Shown piece after piece: positions 8,628 through 18,771 of a stretch of 64,000 nucleotides of DNA (its first letter is position 1; the number at the start of each line of letters is the position of its first letter). The position numbers were made by a program, and so were the translations under genes. The DNA is from Triglochin maritima (lineage: Eukaryota; Streptophyta; Magnoliopsida; Alismatales; Juncaginaceae). The stretch is taken from the NCBI GenBank assembly GCA_963682175.1, contig OY821772.1, positions 45,220,925 through 45,284,924 on the forward strand, read 5' to 3'. A model generated the notes under the pieces. The model did no database searches and was not told where the DNA came from. It worked only from the letters and a program-made list of their open reading frames with translations.

Positions 8628-11600
8628 TTATTGTTGATCGCACATCCCAGAGTCTTCGAGTAAGAAATTGGCCAAATCGCCTCTAAAACGGTGAATAACC
8701 TTGCTCTGCTTCGGCTGAGTCGGATCAGCATTCTCCATCAAACGCTTGATCCAGTACAAAACGTATGGCCCGCAGTCGTTACTCCCCGCTAGCTGTCGTT
8801 GGCTACCCTTCCTGTCAACTCTCAGTGGCCATTCGACCGCCAAAAACCCTCGCCAGAATCCCGCTATCTTAGACGCGGTGCATTCATGAGTTCCGACTAA
8901 AAGGTTAGGATTTTCACCTCTTTCAAGCGTGCGGGAGATGCTGTTGTACTGAATGAACTCCGATCGAGGTCCGTGGGCAACGAACAGAGTCCAGTGGCCG
9001 GACAAACAGCATGGCTGTGCGATGACGACTTCCTCCACATTAAGTCCTTCCATTTTTGGGAGTAAATAATCTCTCTTTATATCTTCTCCCTGTCCCTCCA
9101 CAATCATTTCCGATTCGAAGGATGATAAGCAGGCCACCTTTTGTTGCCCTCCTCTTCTGACGAGTACCTCAATTAGGCCGTCAAGCGTTTCGTTGGTGAT
9201 TTCTGTGCCTCGCGAAATTATTTCCTTGAGATCACCCCTGCTGATAATGCTGAGAACCCCCCTCCAGATAATATCTTTTGCTTCTCGCTCGGGGGCCGTT
9301 GCATTCAATAAACGATGTACCTCATCATTGGTCAGCGTTCTCAAGGCGGTATCATCCACATCTGGCCTCGTGGACGAAACAAGGGCGGCCAGTTCATCTT
9401 TCGCTTTTTCTTCACTGGCTTCTTCGGGCCCTTTTGTTTTTGTGGTGGCTTCTTCGGCCTCCTTTATTTGTTCTTGTTTTTCTGCGGCAATCTTCTGTGC
9501 CTCATCTTGGCCAGATTTGCTTTGCGCTTCGTGTATGTGTTCTGTGCGCAAGCGTGGTTTAAAGGTCCGCATTTTTTTGGGGTGCAAAAGCGGAAGCGCA
9601 ACCCCAGCCTTCCTCTTTCTTTCCTCCTGTCTCCTCATAACTTCCTCCTTTTCTTCCTCCTCCTCCCTCTTATTTCTCTCTTCCTCCTCCCTCTTTTCCC
9701 TCTCTTCCCTCTCCTCCTCCTCCCTCTTTTCCCTCTCTTCCCTCTCCACCGCCTCCCTCTTATTTCTCTCTTCCTCCTCCCTCTTTTCCCTCTCTTCCCT
9801 CTCCTCCGCCTCCCTCTTATTTCTCTCTTCCTCCTCCGCCTCCCTCTTATTTCTCTCTTCCTCCTCCCTCTCTTCCCTCTCTTCCCTCTCCTCCGCCTCC
9901 CTCTTATTTCTCTCTTCCTCCTCCCTCTTTTCCCTCTCTTCCTCCTCCCCACGGACTCTCAGCTCACGACACTCTTCTTGAGAGATCCGCAGTTCTTCCT
10001 CCAGGTTGTTAATTTTAACGGTCGCCTCCCTAAGTGCTGTTTCGGCTCGCAGCCATTTCGTCTTCACCTCACTAAGTTCCAACTCTTGTAGCAGTGGGTC
10101 ACATGGAATGCTGCATTCACTGAGTTGTATCCTTGGTAGAGTGGATGTTGAAGGTGTTTCCTTCGAGGCGACCGTTGCTTCTGCAGGAGTTGAAGGTGTT
10201 TCCTTCGCTGCGGGAGTTGCTGCTGCAGGAGGAAATTGATCCTCTGACAACAGTGAATGCTCCCGTGCACTGAGTTTTGGGGTGCCCTTCAACTCAAATT
10301 GGCCCGAGTATATCCGGGACAAGTTGATGCCTCGATCTTCCCATTTTCTAAGGATTTGGCGTCTGCTAAACATTTCGGTCCAACACTTGAACCGTGGAAA
10401 TGCTGACCGGGGATCCCCCAATTTGAACTTCTCGCAAAGCCACACCTGAAAACAGGAATAAGTTAAAAAACAGAAACATAACATCCCCAGGACAGTCTCA
10501 TAACGTTAATCAGAAAGACCAAACACTAATTCCGGACAGACACAACTCTTATTCCGGACAGACACAACTCTTATTCCGGACAGACACAACTCTTATTCCG
10601 GACAGACACAACTCTTATTCCGGACAGACAAAGACGTATTCCGGACATACAAATTACTTATTCCGGACAGACACAAGACGTATTCCGGACACATACAGGA
10701 CTATTCCGGACTGGCAACACACTTATTCCGGACAGGCAACACACTTATTCCGGACAGAGACAACACTATTGAGGACAGACACAAAACTTATCCCGGACAG
10801 ACACAAGACTTATTCCGGACAGAGACAACACTATTCAGGACAGACACAAGACTTATCCCGGACAGACACAAGACGTATTCCGGACAGACAAGACAATCAT
10901 TCCAGACACATACAGGACTATTCCGGACAGGCGACACACTTATTCCGGACATAAACCAACACTACTCCGGACTGACACAACACTCATTCCGGACAACCAC
11001 AAGACACTTATTCCGGAAAACCTCAAGACACTTTTTCCGGACAGAGACAACACTATTCAGGACAGACAGAAGACGTATTCCGGACAGACACAAGACGTAT
11101 TCCGGACAAGCAAGACAGTCATTTCGGACACATACAGGACTATTCCGGACAGGCAACACACTTATTCCGGACATAAACCGACACTATTCCGGACTGACAC
11201 AACACTCATTCCGGACCAAGATGCTTACTTGTAATACGGCAACGCAACCAGACACGTAGCCCTGCTTCATAGAGAAGTTCGCTGACGATCTCCTCCTCGA
11301 GAGGTCCCGTTGGGCTTCCTCCAGGCCTTCAACCAAGAAAGTGTGAACCGCATTTGCCCACGCATATCTCTTGAGGCGCTTGAGGTTCTTAAGGTGTTTC
11401 GTGTACCACGCTTTAGTTCGCAGTGATCCATCGAAGAACAAAAAATGATTGAAAATCATAGAAATAAGGAGTCGGACGTGCTCCTCCTCCTCGCCCATCT
11501 TGCTCGTGGCGGTAAGATGACCCAGTAGCTGGGTGTTGTCGAGGTTAACCCCGTCACGTTTCGCTACGTACATGGCATCCATATCCACTCTCTGCCCATG

Positions 11601-11897
11601 TACTCTTAGTCCAAGTAGAAGGGCGACGTCTTCTACCGTAAATGGGACCACCCCAGTGGCTATTCTCAGACCGACTTCATTGGCGTCGAAGTGTTCGACG
11701 AACCAACCCAGTATCTCGTTGTCAGTTGTGACGTGAGGAAAGCTGAGGAAGTGACCGAAAGGCGTCCGTTGGAAGACATTTTTCTCCTCCTCCTTCATCC
11801 GGTCGAACTGCTTGTGAAGGGCCGCGAAACCGCACTTGGTTTCGCGGAAGTAGTACGTGCTTCCCTTAAACCACACAAAAAAATTGTTAGAGGCCAA
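8628..11897 (-). CDS. plant mobile domain / coiled-coil / Ulp1-like cysteine protease gene of the MULE
   Basis: Two exons join in phase: 11229-11897 (223 codons) and 8628-10445 (605 codons plus stop), with a 783-bp GT-AG intron made of minisatellite. Exon 1 is a plant mobile domain (ATGVVPFTVEDVALLLGLRV and following), completed across the splice (AVLQ|VWLCEKF). Next comes a Pro/Ser/Thr-rich linker, a very long Glu/Arg/Lys coiled coil (EEEERNKREAEE repeats), then a C48 (Ulp1) protease domain. It has His in SGHWTLFVAH (about residue 706), Asn rather than the usual Asp in IQYNSI (about 723), and Gln and Cys in QLAGSNDCGP (Cys about 780). Ulp1 enzymes process or remove SUMO; whether this one is active is unknown. 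The 5' end is uncertain: the PMD frame opens with TTG, and a candidate first exon (11944-11997, MDPSLPET...) sits only 46 bp away and is out of phase. Confidence 0.8.
9630..9960 (-). repeat. in-frame coding minisatellite (Glu/Arg/Lys-rich)
   Basis: This part of the Ulp1 exon is made of variants of REEREKREEEERNKREAEE and is pyrimidine-only on the plus strand over long stretches. The unit lengths are multiples of three, so it lengthens the coiled coil without shifting frame. It also leaves all other frames open, which explains the long antisense ORFs here. Confidence 0.85.
10528..11217 (-). repeat. TCCGGA minisatellite, array 4 (PMD-Ulp1 intron)
   Basis: Units of the type CTTATTCCGGACAGACACAA on the plus strand, i.e. 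TGTCCGGAATAAG on the minus strand, in sense with this gene. It occupies most of the intron 10446-11228 and leaves only a few dozen bases at the acceptor. Confidence 0.9.
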
Positions 11898-12145
11898 TAA
11901 TGAACCTTAAAATGAACCAGAAAGAACATGGTTGACAAAACACCTGCGCGGCTACAATTTCAGGAGCAATGGAGGTTTCAGGTAGAGAAGGATCCATTTT
12001 CGCCTTGTCTTGGTTTTCGTTACTGGAATGGAAAGGTTTTGGAGCAATGAAGGTTTTGGATGAGCGTATGGAAAGGAACTCCGGGTGAAATGGGGAAAGT
12101 TACTCGAATGCTGTACCGCCGCTACTGATGTACGTGAAGTCGAAC

Positions 12146-12245
12146 CGTCTAATCGTGATTTAGGGAAATGAACCGTCGCACGGAAATGAACCGTCGCACC
12201 CAACAAATCGTGATTTAGGGAAATGAACCGTCGCACCCAACAATT
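12146..12245. repeat. subterminal repeats at the right end of the MULE
   Basis: GGGAAATGAACCGTCGCAC and truncated versions occur three times, partly with a leading CGTGATTTA. This mirrors the small duplications at the left end. Confidence 0.75.
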
Positions 12246-12357
12246 CGTATACATTTCCCCGCGCAGAGGTTTTGGTTGACTGGACGCACACCTGGCAGCT
12301 GACGTGTTATTCCACGTAGGACGCGTCACGGACGCTCGCGTCCGTATATAACTACTC

Positions 12358-12366
12358 TTCTAAGAA
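12358..12366. repeat. right target-site duplication of the MULE
   Basis: TTCTAAGAA, a perfect copy of 2840-2848, directly after the right end (which reads ...ATATAACTACTC). Confidence 0.65.
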
Positions 12367-14768
12367 TACTTCTTATAGGTGAAGTCTAGGTTTTCTAGAC
12401 TTGAGAGTTCAGAGTCTTGGTAATCAAAAGAAAGCTACTCTACCAAAGTTTGTCATATATGGAACTTTCATACTTTTTCTACGGTGAAGTGGGTGAACTC
12501 ATCCAACTTATTAATAATGCATAAATGTAAAATATAAAAAATGCATATATGAAAAATATGAAGATGGATCTAAATTTTTATTGGTAAACATGACCATATA
12601 TTAATAAAGAGTATGATATTATAAGGTTTTGTTATACATCTGTGTCTCCACATTTAATAAGACTCAGTTTATGTTTATTGGTCAATATCGCTGAGTCATC
12701 ATCGTCCATGTGTCACTAGTTAAGTTGTAAGCTCAATATATAGCTCATAACTTCAAATTGATGGTCAAACTTGGAACAGTTGCTAGATTGAAGTTGAAAG
12801 CATGGACATGGAAATGTTGTTGGATTGTGTCGTTAAGAAAGTAGACAATGAGACAAATCACAAATCTGGTCAGCATAGTGTAATTTCTCGGTCATGTGCA
12901 TGCATATGGTGATGTGGATATGGTGGTGGCCTCTTCTTATTTCCTTATGTGCTTTGTTTCATTGTTTGGTGTGGTTATGTTCCATCCATCGTTTGTATAT
13001 TGAGGTCGATGAATGAAAAGTGTAATTAACCTCGAAAAGATAAACCTAAAATATTCATGACATATGTTGAAGTCACCGACATATTTGGTGGATCCTAGCA
13101 AACTCCGGTGGACTCCCACGAGGGTCCGGCCGAGAACTCTTCCCATCTTTTTTATCACTCAAGTGTTAGGTGTGGTGATGACCAATGTCACAATTTGCAT
13201 ATATAAGGATGTGGGGACCCTCTCCTTGTATTTATACATCATACTCCTCATAAATCATGGGTAACCAACCCATGCACCAACAAAATATATAAAAAGATAA
13301 AAAAAAAGGTTAATTATGAGCCTCCTGATGAAGACTTAACTTAATCCAACAAATCTGACAAAGGGTTAAAGCTTGGTTTTGTGATTTGTGGAGAATTTCA
13401 CATTCTTAATCGAAAAACACCCAGGTCGAACCCATTATTTTTAATTTTGTTTTCTTTCCCTTAGAGGCATTTTTGTATTTCCTTCCATAAGCCATTATCT
13501 TCATTTCTTGGGTGCATAATATGTGTTTTCTACAAAGACGGCATGGAACTGGAGAAATGAAAAGTAAATGATTTTTGAGTAATTAGGTTTTAGCAAAACT
13601 GGAAGAAGAAAAAAACATAGAACCCAATTTGCATGAGCTAACAATTTGTTCTGAGATCCCATTTTCAGCCCAAACAAAGAAAATCAAATAACCAGACTTA
13701 GAGAATTTCTTTATTTTATTGTACGACTTTCCTCACGAGATGAACATCCATGAAGTTCATCTAAGGGGGGTTCTACGTTCTAGAGTGTAGAGTCTGTCTT
13801 GCAAAAATGCAACACTACCCCCAAAAATGCTAAAACTCATAATATCGGTGATTAGTACTGACATCTCATGAATACGTCAGATTTTTTATACAACTCAAAC
13901 CTCCAACATAAAAAGATAAGTAGAATGAAATCAGTGATTTCTTGATGCAGGACGAGAAATGGAGATCAAATGTGGTGATTTCGAGTTAATATTGTGTTCA
14001 GAGTCAATAATATCTAGTTATAGTATTTTTGCATAGTTTAGGGTTATCTTTACAAAATTCTCTAAAGTTGTAACCCTTTTATCTAGAGAAATATGAATGA
14101 GAAGAAAGACAATTTTCATTTGGCCCTATTTTTGGTGTTTCTCCGACCTTTTTCTGTGTGGATTCCAAAATTAAACATTCACAGTAGGTTCCAGATCTCT
14201 CGTTAATTCCAATTTCAAGAGTTTATCCTCTCCATTATCGTGTTGGAAACACTGCAGGAGTTTGATTCCAACAACATTCACTTCCGTTCTACGTTATTTT
14301 TTCCATTTTGGTCAGATTTATCTTAGTATAATCAAACACAAACCGTACATATCATAAATTCAGCAGCGTAAAACAAAATCAGACCCACCAATGCATTAAA
14401 ATTAAACAAACAAATAAAACTGTAACTAACCAACCAAGATCACTTGCTAAATTCAAAATCCACGTGAATCATAAATTAAGCAGCAAACAAAATTCAAATA
14501 TTGGATGGTCCAAAAAGGGTAATCACCAGGTAAAATTCAAAGTCCAAAAAGGCATAACCGAAGCCATGCGGAGTCTGTTTGATGTTAGCGGGACCAGTTT
14601 CAAACTCACTTGACAAGAAAGCAGACAAACTCTCACTCACTTTATTTTCTCTCTTCTTCTTCTTCTTAACCCCACAAGGCGCCATTCTCTTTCGAATCCC
14701 CCAACCCCACTCCTTCAAATCCCACACCACTCCTCTCCTCTCTTCCTCACCATAATTCCCATCCCAAC
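12367..14768. other. intergenic, no gene seen
   Basis: AT-rich with short ORFs only and no recognisable domains. The last 200 bases contain a CT-rich tract (TTCTTCTTCTTCTT at about 14660) that is probably the leader of the OVATE gene. I found no tRNA-like cloverleaf. Confidence 0.5.
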
Positions 14769-15764
14769 ATGTTTTGGAGTACCAAAAAACAACCAACTTT
14801 GTCTTCTTCTTCTTCTTCTACGTCTTGGGCTTTGTCGAGTTGGTTCGCCAAGGTGAAGAAGAACTTAAGTGGGAAACTGAACGTTACCCAAAACCCGAAA
14901 CGGAGAGAAAACCACAAACCCACGTCCACATTGTCTTCAAAAGCCTCCTTGGTCGTTTCGCCGCCTCACTTGGTTCGTTCCAGCTCTGTTTCCGACCACC
15001 TTTCCTTCTCCCCCGCCACGCTTGATCATGGCTTGGGGAAGGGAGAGCTTCCACGTCATTCTTATTGCGGAGGTGAGGTGGAGTTCTCATGTGTCAACTG
15101 CGAGAACGAGAGAAGGCGAGAAAGAGAGAGGGGCAGAGCCAGAGGTGGGAGTTTCGGGGTCGGTCGGTCCAAACGCTCCGAATCCGACTTTCTTTCTTTG
15201 GCTAATACTTGCAGGAAATGCAGGTCGGATCTTCTAAGATCCGGATCCGAGAGATTTTCGAGGATTCCGGCGAGGAGCAAGGTTTGTGAGAGGTTTGGTG
15301 ATGTTTGTGTGGATCTTAAACCGATCCAGACGAGTGCTTCGGGTCGGAAAGATCCGGACCCGATTTGCAAGCCAAGGAGGTCAGCAATCGCTAAGGCGAG
15401 ACGTCGGAGTGGAGTGAAGGTTTGCTCTCCAAGGTTGTCGGTTAGGAGGACAACTGCGAGAAGGAAGGTGAAGAGTTTGGAGAGCTTTGCAGTAGTCAAG
15501 TGTTCGACGGATCCCCAAAGGGATTTTAAGGAGTCGATGGTGGAAATGATTTTGGAGAACAGAATGGCACGTCCGGAGGAACTAGAGAGCTTGCTGGCTT
15601 GTTACTTGTCACTGAATTCCGATGAGTACCATGATGTTATTGTTGAGGTTTTCAGGCAGGTTTGGTTTGATCTTAACCCAGACCGGTTGGTCGTCAAGTC
15701 AGATCGGAAGGTAAAGCTAGCCGGTCGGGTAGCCGTGAATGTAACCAGACGTGAAAATTTGTAG
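14769..15764 (+). CDS. OVATE family protein (transcriptional repressor)
   Basis: Intronless 331-residue protein. The C-terminal segment at about residues 236-300 (SFAVVKCSTDPQRDFKESM through VFRQVWFDL) is an OVATE/DUF623 domain, including the typical RPEELESLLACYLSLNS core. The N-terminal half is Ser/Arg-rich with basic runs (RRERERGRARG) that could be nuclear signals. OVATE proteins are plant-specific nuclear regulators that repress growth genes, bind TALE homeodomain and TRM/microtubule-linked partners, and affect organ shape. Length and the single exon fit the family. The start is the first ATG of the open frame (MFWSTKKQP). I cannot assign a subgroup member with confidence. Confidence 0.9.
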   Translation: MFWSTKKQPTLSSSSSSTSWALSSWFAKVKKNLSGKLNVTQNPKRRENHKPTSTLSSKASLVVSPPHLVRSSSVSDHLSFSPATLDHGLGKGELPRHSYCGGEVEFSCVNCENERRRERERGRARGGSFGVGRSKRSESDFLSLANTCRKCRSDLLRSGSERFSRIPARSKVCERFGDVCVDLKPIQTSASGRKDPDPICKPRRSAIAKARRRSGVKVCSPRLSVRRTTARRKVKSLESFAVVKCSTDPQRDFKESMVEMILENRMARPEELESLLACYLSLNSDEYHDVIVEVFRQVWFDLNPDRLVVKSDRKVKLAGRVAVNVTRRENL

Positions 15765-16538
15765 TTTTTCTGTTTGGTCGTTGCTGGAATCCGGTGTCTT
15801 GGTCGTAATACCACTGTTTTCCTAAGGTTGAGATCTTAATGTTCATAGCAAAGTTGTTAAGTTTAGATGTGCTATGGAATGCAATCCTGGCAAGAATCAT
15901 GCGTCTGACTTGTACTGAATTGTTGCAGATTTTGTCTTAATCAAGAATGGGAACTTAGACAGACATCTTGGACGAGCAAAGAATAACCAACTTTGAACCG
16001 TCAATGAGATGGGAATGTGCAGCCTTTCAGGATGACAGGAGACCAATACCAAAATTTATCAGTGTGTTTTTCATAACCAAAAAACATATAATGTTTTCTG
16101 CTGTGATTGGCTGATATAGGGAATATCGATCTACATTACCAATTGATAAAGGCTTCTGCAATTCCGCACTCAGAGAGAAAAAAATAAAAAATATATCATA
16201 GGTCCCTGCTGAGACCGATTTTTATGTGGTCCAAACATGTCCAGAAGCATCAAGCCATAAGCAGTTTATTTCAAAATTTGCAAGTTAGGACATCAATAAC
16301 ATTTTATACAGACGTGTGAGAGAAATTACATTCTACAGGCTCAACTAGGCAACATCAGAAGCTGTAACAGCCTAAGTCAATGACTAAGTTTAATCACTAC
16401 ATTACCAACATGACTTACAAAGAAAAAAAGGATACCATGTACAGCAAAGGTATGTAAAACATACAATCCAAAATAACATCAAACTCTAAATGTAAAAATC
16501 GGTAGGTCACTCACCAAAATGTTTTAAGCCAATTGTCT
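15765..16538. other. space between two converging genes
   Basis: Contains the presumed 3' untranslated regions of the OVATE gene (plus) and the heat-shock factor gene (minus). No further coding sequence seen. Confidence 0.5.
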
Positions 16539-18665
16539 TTAGATTCTCTCAGCTGAAGCAAGATGCACTATTTTATCAGCAAGGTTGTCATTTTTCTTGT
16601 TCCACCAGAAATTACCTCGGTGTGTAGTGTCACTGTCGCCCCTACGTGCCCCTGCATCTCTTCTCTGTGATTCAGCCTCCTGTGTCTCTAACAAGACAGG
16701 AGTCTCTGTAAGGAATTGCTGCCAGAATACATCATTAGCTCCTATTGGCATGGCAGGAGCCGGGCCATGAATTCCAGATGAGGAGACCTCAGGAACAACA
16801 GGTTCTGAATTAACATCAATCTCAGATATTCTAACGCGGGTTTCAGTTTGCTCAATTTGTGGAATAGCAGGACTATCCACACGATTCACCGATTCTGCCA
16901 GTTCAGAAGATGAATATCCCATTTCTCCAAATGATGGCGAACAAGGAAATTTAGGAGACTGTGGCTGCATATCTACATCTATTCCCCCGGATGACCTATG
17001 TATCTCTGTAATAACTACTGTAGAGGGTTGGCTTGATATTGTGACATCATACATTTCTTCACCACAAGCTTGACTAACACAACGCAGGACATCTTCCAAG
17101 GAACTTAAAGAAGACTCCATCTTATCAAACGGCTCAATGTCTAGCAACATCGTAACTTCTGATCTGTCTCTCGTTGCACCATGTGAATTGACAATTTTGT
17201 TTTCATCAATCTGATGAAAATAGTTGGTATCCGGCAATCTCCTCTTCTTACCATGAATTTCAGATTGCTGCGTAAGACTAAAAAGAAATTCAGGTCTCTT
17301 GACAATCTGGGCCAAAAAACTAATCATGTCTCCTTGATGCATTTCAATGGTGTGAAGCCGATCCTCTAAAGATTTCATATGCAAGTCAAACTCTTGCCGC
17401 TGTTGTACATGTATTTGCATATCTGAAAAGAGCACACTCTTATCATGTTTTAGCTTCTGTATCTGTTCCTCGAGTTCTTGCCTCTCTGAATCAGATAATG
17501 TGCCATGTCCTTGGTTGTGCAGTGAATGACTATGTATCGGCTTGCGTCTATGAATATTCTTCAAAAGGTGGCTTTGACCCCGTACAAAGTCATCATTTGC
17601 AAACTCCCACTGATCCGGATCAATTTTTCTGAAACCCTGGAAGTAAAAAGAAAATAATGCCACTTTGAGAACTATAATTTGCAAAAGAATTGAGGAGTGG
17701 GGCAACCCTTTGCATGCCCTCTTAATTACTGAAAAGGATCTTAAAATCACATAAAAGTAAGATTTGAAACTCTGACCAATGCAACATGTGCTAAGATGCA
17801 TAAAACATGCAATTCGAAAAGAGAAATTGAGAAGAATTTCACATTTCTGTAGATGTAACATAAAGAAAAAACATGGGTCAGACATTACAGGGTTAATTGT
17901 CTGGTGTGCACTGATGCAGGTTGCACTTTTTCTTTAATCAAGCAAAACTAAAAATTAAAACCACATCTTGAAATTAAGCATGTGCTTTTGCGAACTTTTT
18001 TGGCTGACAGGGTAGGTTACTAATGGAAAGGGGAGAGGCTTCAACCTGGTGAAAATCTGCACAGTAAACAGTAAATTTCACACTTTTTGGCGATCAAAGT
18101 TAGTGATTGAATTTGAATTACCACTAGAAACATCGATTCAAGGTTCACTAACAGCGGAATAAGAAACGGTGTTGTACAAAGAAGTGGTTCTAAAATCAAA
18201 ACATGATGATTCGAGTAAACACACCGGTTAACAAAGCGCAACAAAATCACGTAAACTCGCTTTCGGAACTACTAAAGTCCAAGTGGTTATCATCAGACTT
18301 AACAGATTATCATTCATTTCATTTCATTCCATTCCATCGTCAATTTACCATTTCCATTCGACAATTGGTTACGACAACTCAAACACTCCTTGAATCACTG
18401 CTCAAGACATTATTTTTTAAAAAGAAGCAAAATTTGCAGGAAAACTCACATAAGTATTGAGCTGGCGAACGAAGCTAGAGAAGTTGTTGTGCTTAAAGTA
18501 CTTGGGGAGCAAATCCCGGGCGAAGTCGAGCATCTTCCAGACGACGAAGCTACTACCTGAGGCGCTCCACGACACGACGGAGTCCGTCGAGGGGTCGTCC
18601 ACCATGTCGTACGTTTTCGCCAGGAACGGCGGCGGCAAGTTCGACCCACCCTGCGGCGCCTCCAT
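16539..18665 (-). CDS. HSFA4: heat stress transcription factor, class A4
   Basis: Two exons, 18450-18665 (72 codons) and 16539-17636 (365 codons plus stop), are separated by an 813-bp intron at the conserved HSF site (RQLNTY|GFRKIDP), giving 437 residues. The DNA-binding domain covers about residues 12-105 ([33 protein letters not shown]). The HR-A/B coiled coil at about 120-190 has the insertion typical of class A. An NLS-like HGKKRRLP lies near 205. An AHA activation motif ([10 protein letters not shown]) is at about 373, and FWWNKKN plus an LADKIVHL export-like motif are near the C-terminus, a pattern characteristic of the A4 group. HSFA4 proteins bind heat-shock elements as trimers and are linked to oxidative and metal stress. 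The A4 label rests on my recall of the C-terminal motifs. Confidence 0.9.
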
Positions 18666-18771
18666 TGACCCCGAGCATCACCGGAAAGATCCAATCTTTG
18701 GGGGAATTAGGGCGAAGGCGATGGAAGGATTTGGATTGGATTGGATCGACTCTTTCTTTTCGTGAGAACAA

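Larger units (their letters stand above)
2849..12357. mobile_element. Mutator-like element (MULE) with FAR1-type transposase and PMD-Ulp1 gene
   Basis: The element lies between two perfect copies of the 9-mer TTCTAAGAA (2840-2848 and 12358-12366), which is the target-duplication length of Mutator elements. The ends read GGGAAATG on the left and, reverse-complemented, GAGTAGTT on the right. Only a weak inverted match follows (both reach G-A/G-ACGC at about base 15-20), so this is a degenerate-TIR or non-TIR MULE. It carries two convergent genes: a plus-strand transposase (3489-6198) and a minus-strand plant mobile domain / coiled-coil / Ulp1 gene (11897 to 8628). MULEs with Ulp1-like cargo are known (Kaonashi type). 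TCCGG-based minisatellites fill the introns, the area upstream of the transposase and the area between the genes. The element is probably no longer autonomous because the transposase is frameshifted. Confidence 0.8.

Noticed and set aside
9193..10091. Plus-strand ORFs of 262 and 258 aa opposite the Ulp1 gene
   Set aside because: Antisense shadows of the Glu/Arg-rich coding repeat, giving Ser/Leu/Phe-only stretches.
2831..12375. Alternative MULE ends with a 21-bp inverted repeat TAAG...(17 of 21 matches)
   Set aside because: That match is mostly the near-palindromic target duplication TTCTAAGAA itself, and its outer flanks show no direct repeat; the 9-bp duplication model is simpler.
13425..13440. 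GGGTTCGACCTGG on the minus strand, like a tRNA B box
   Set aside because: No matching A box or cloverleaf around it.
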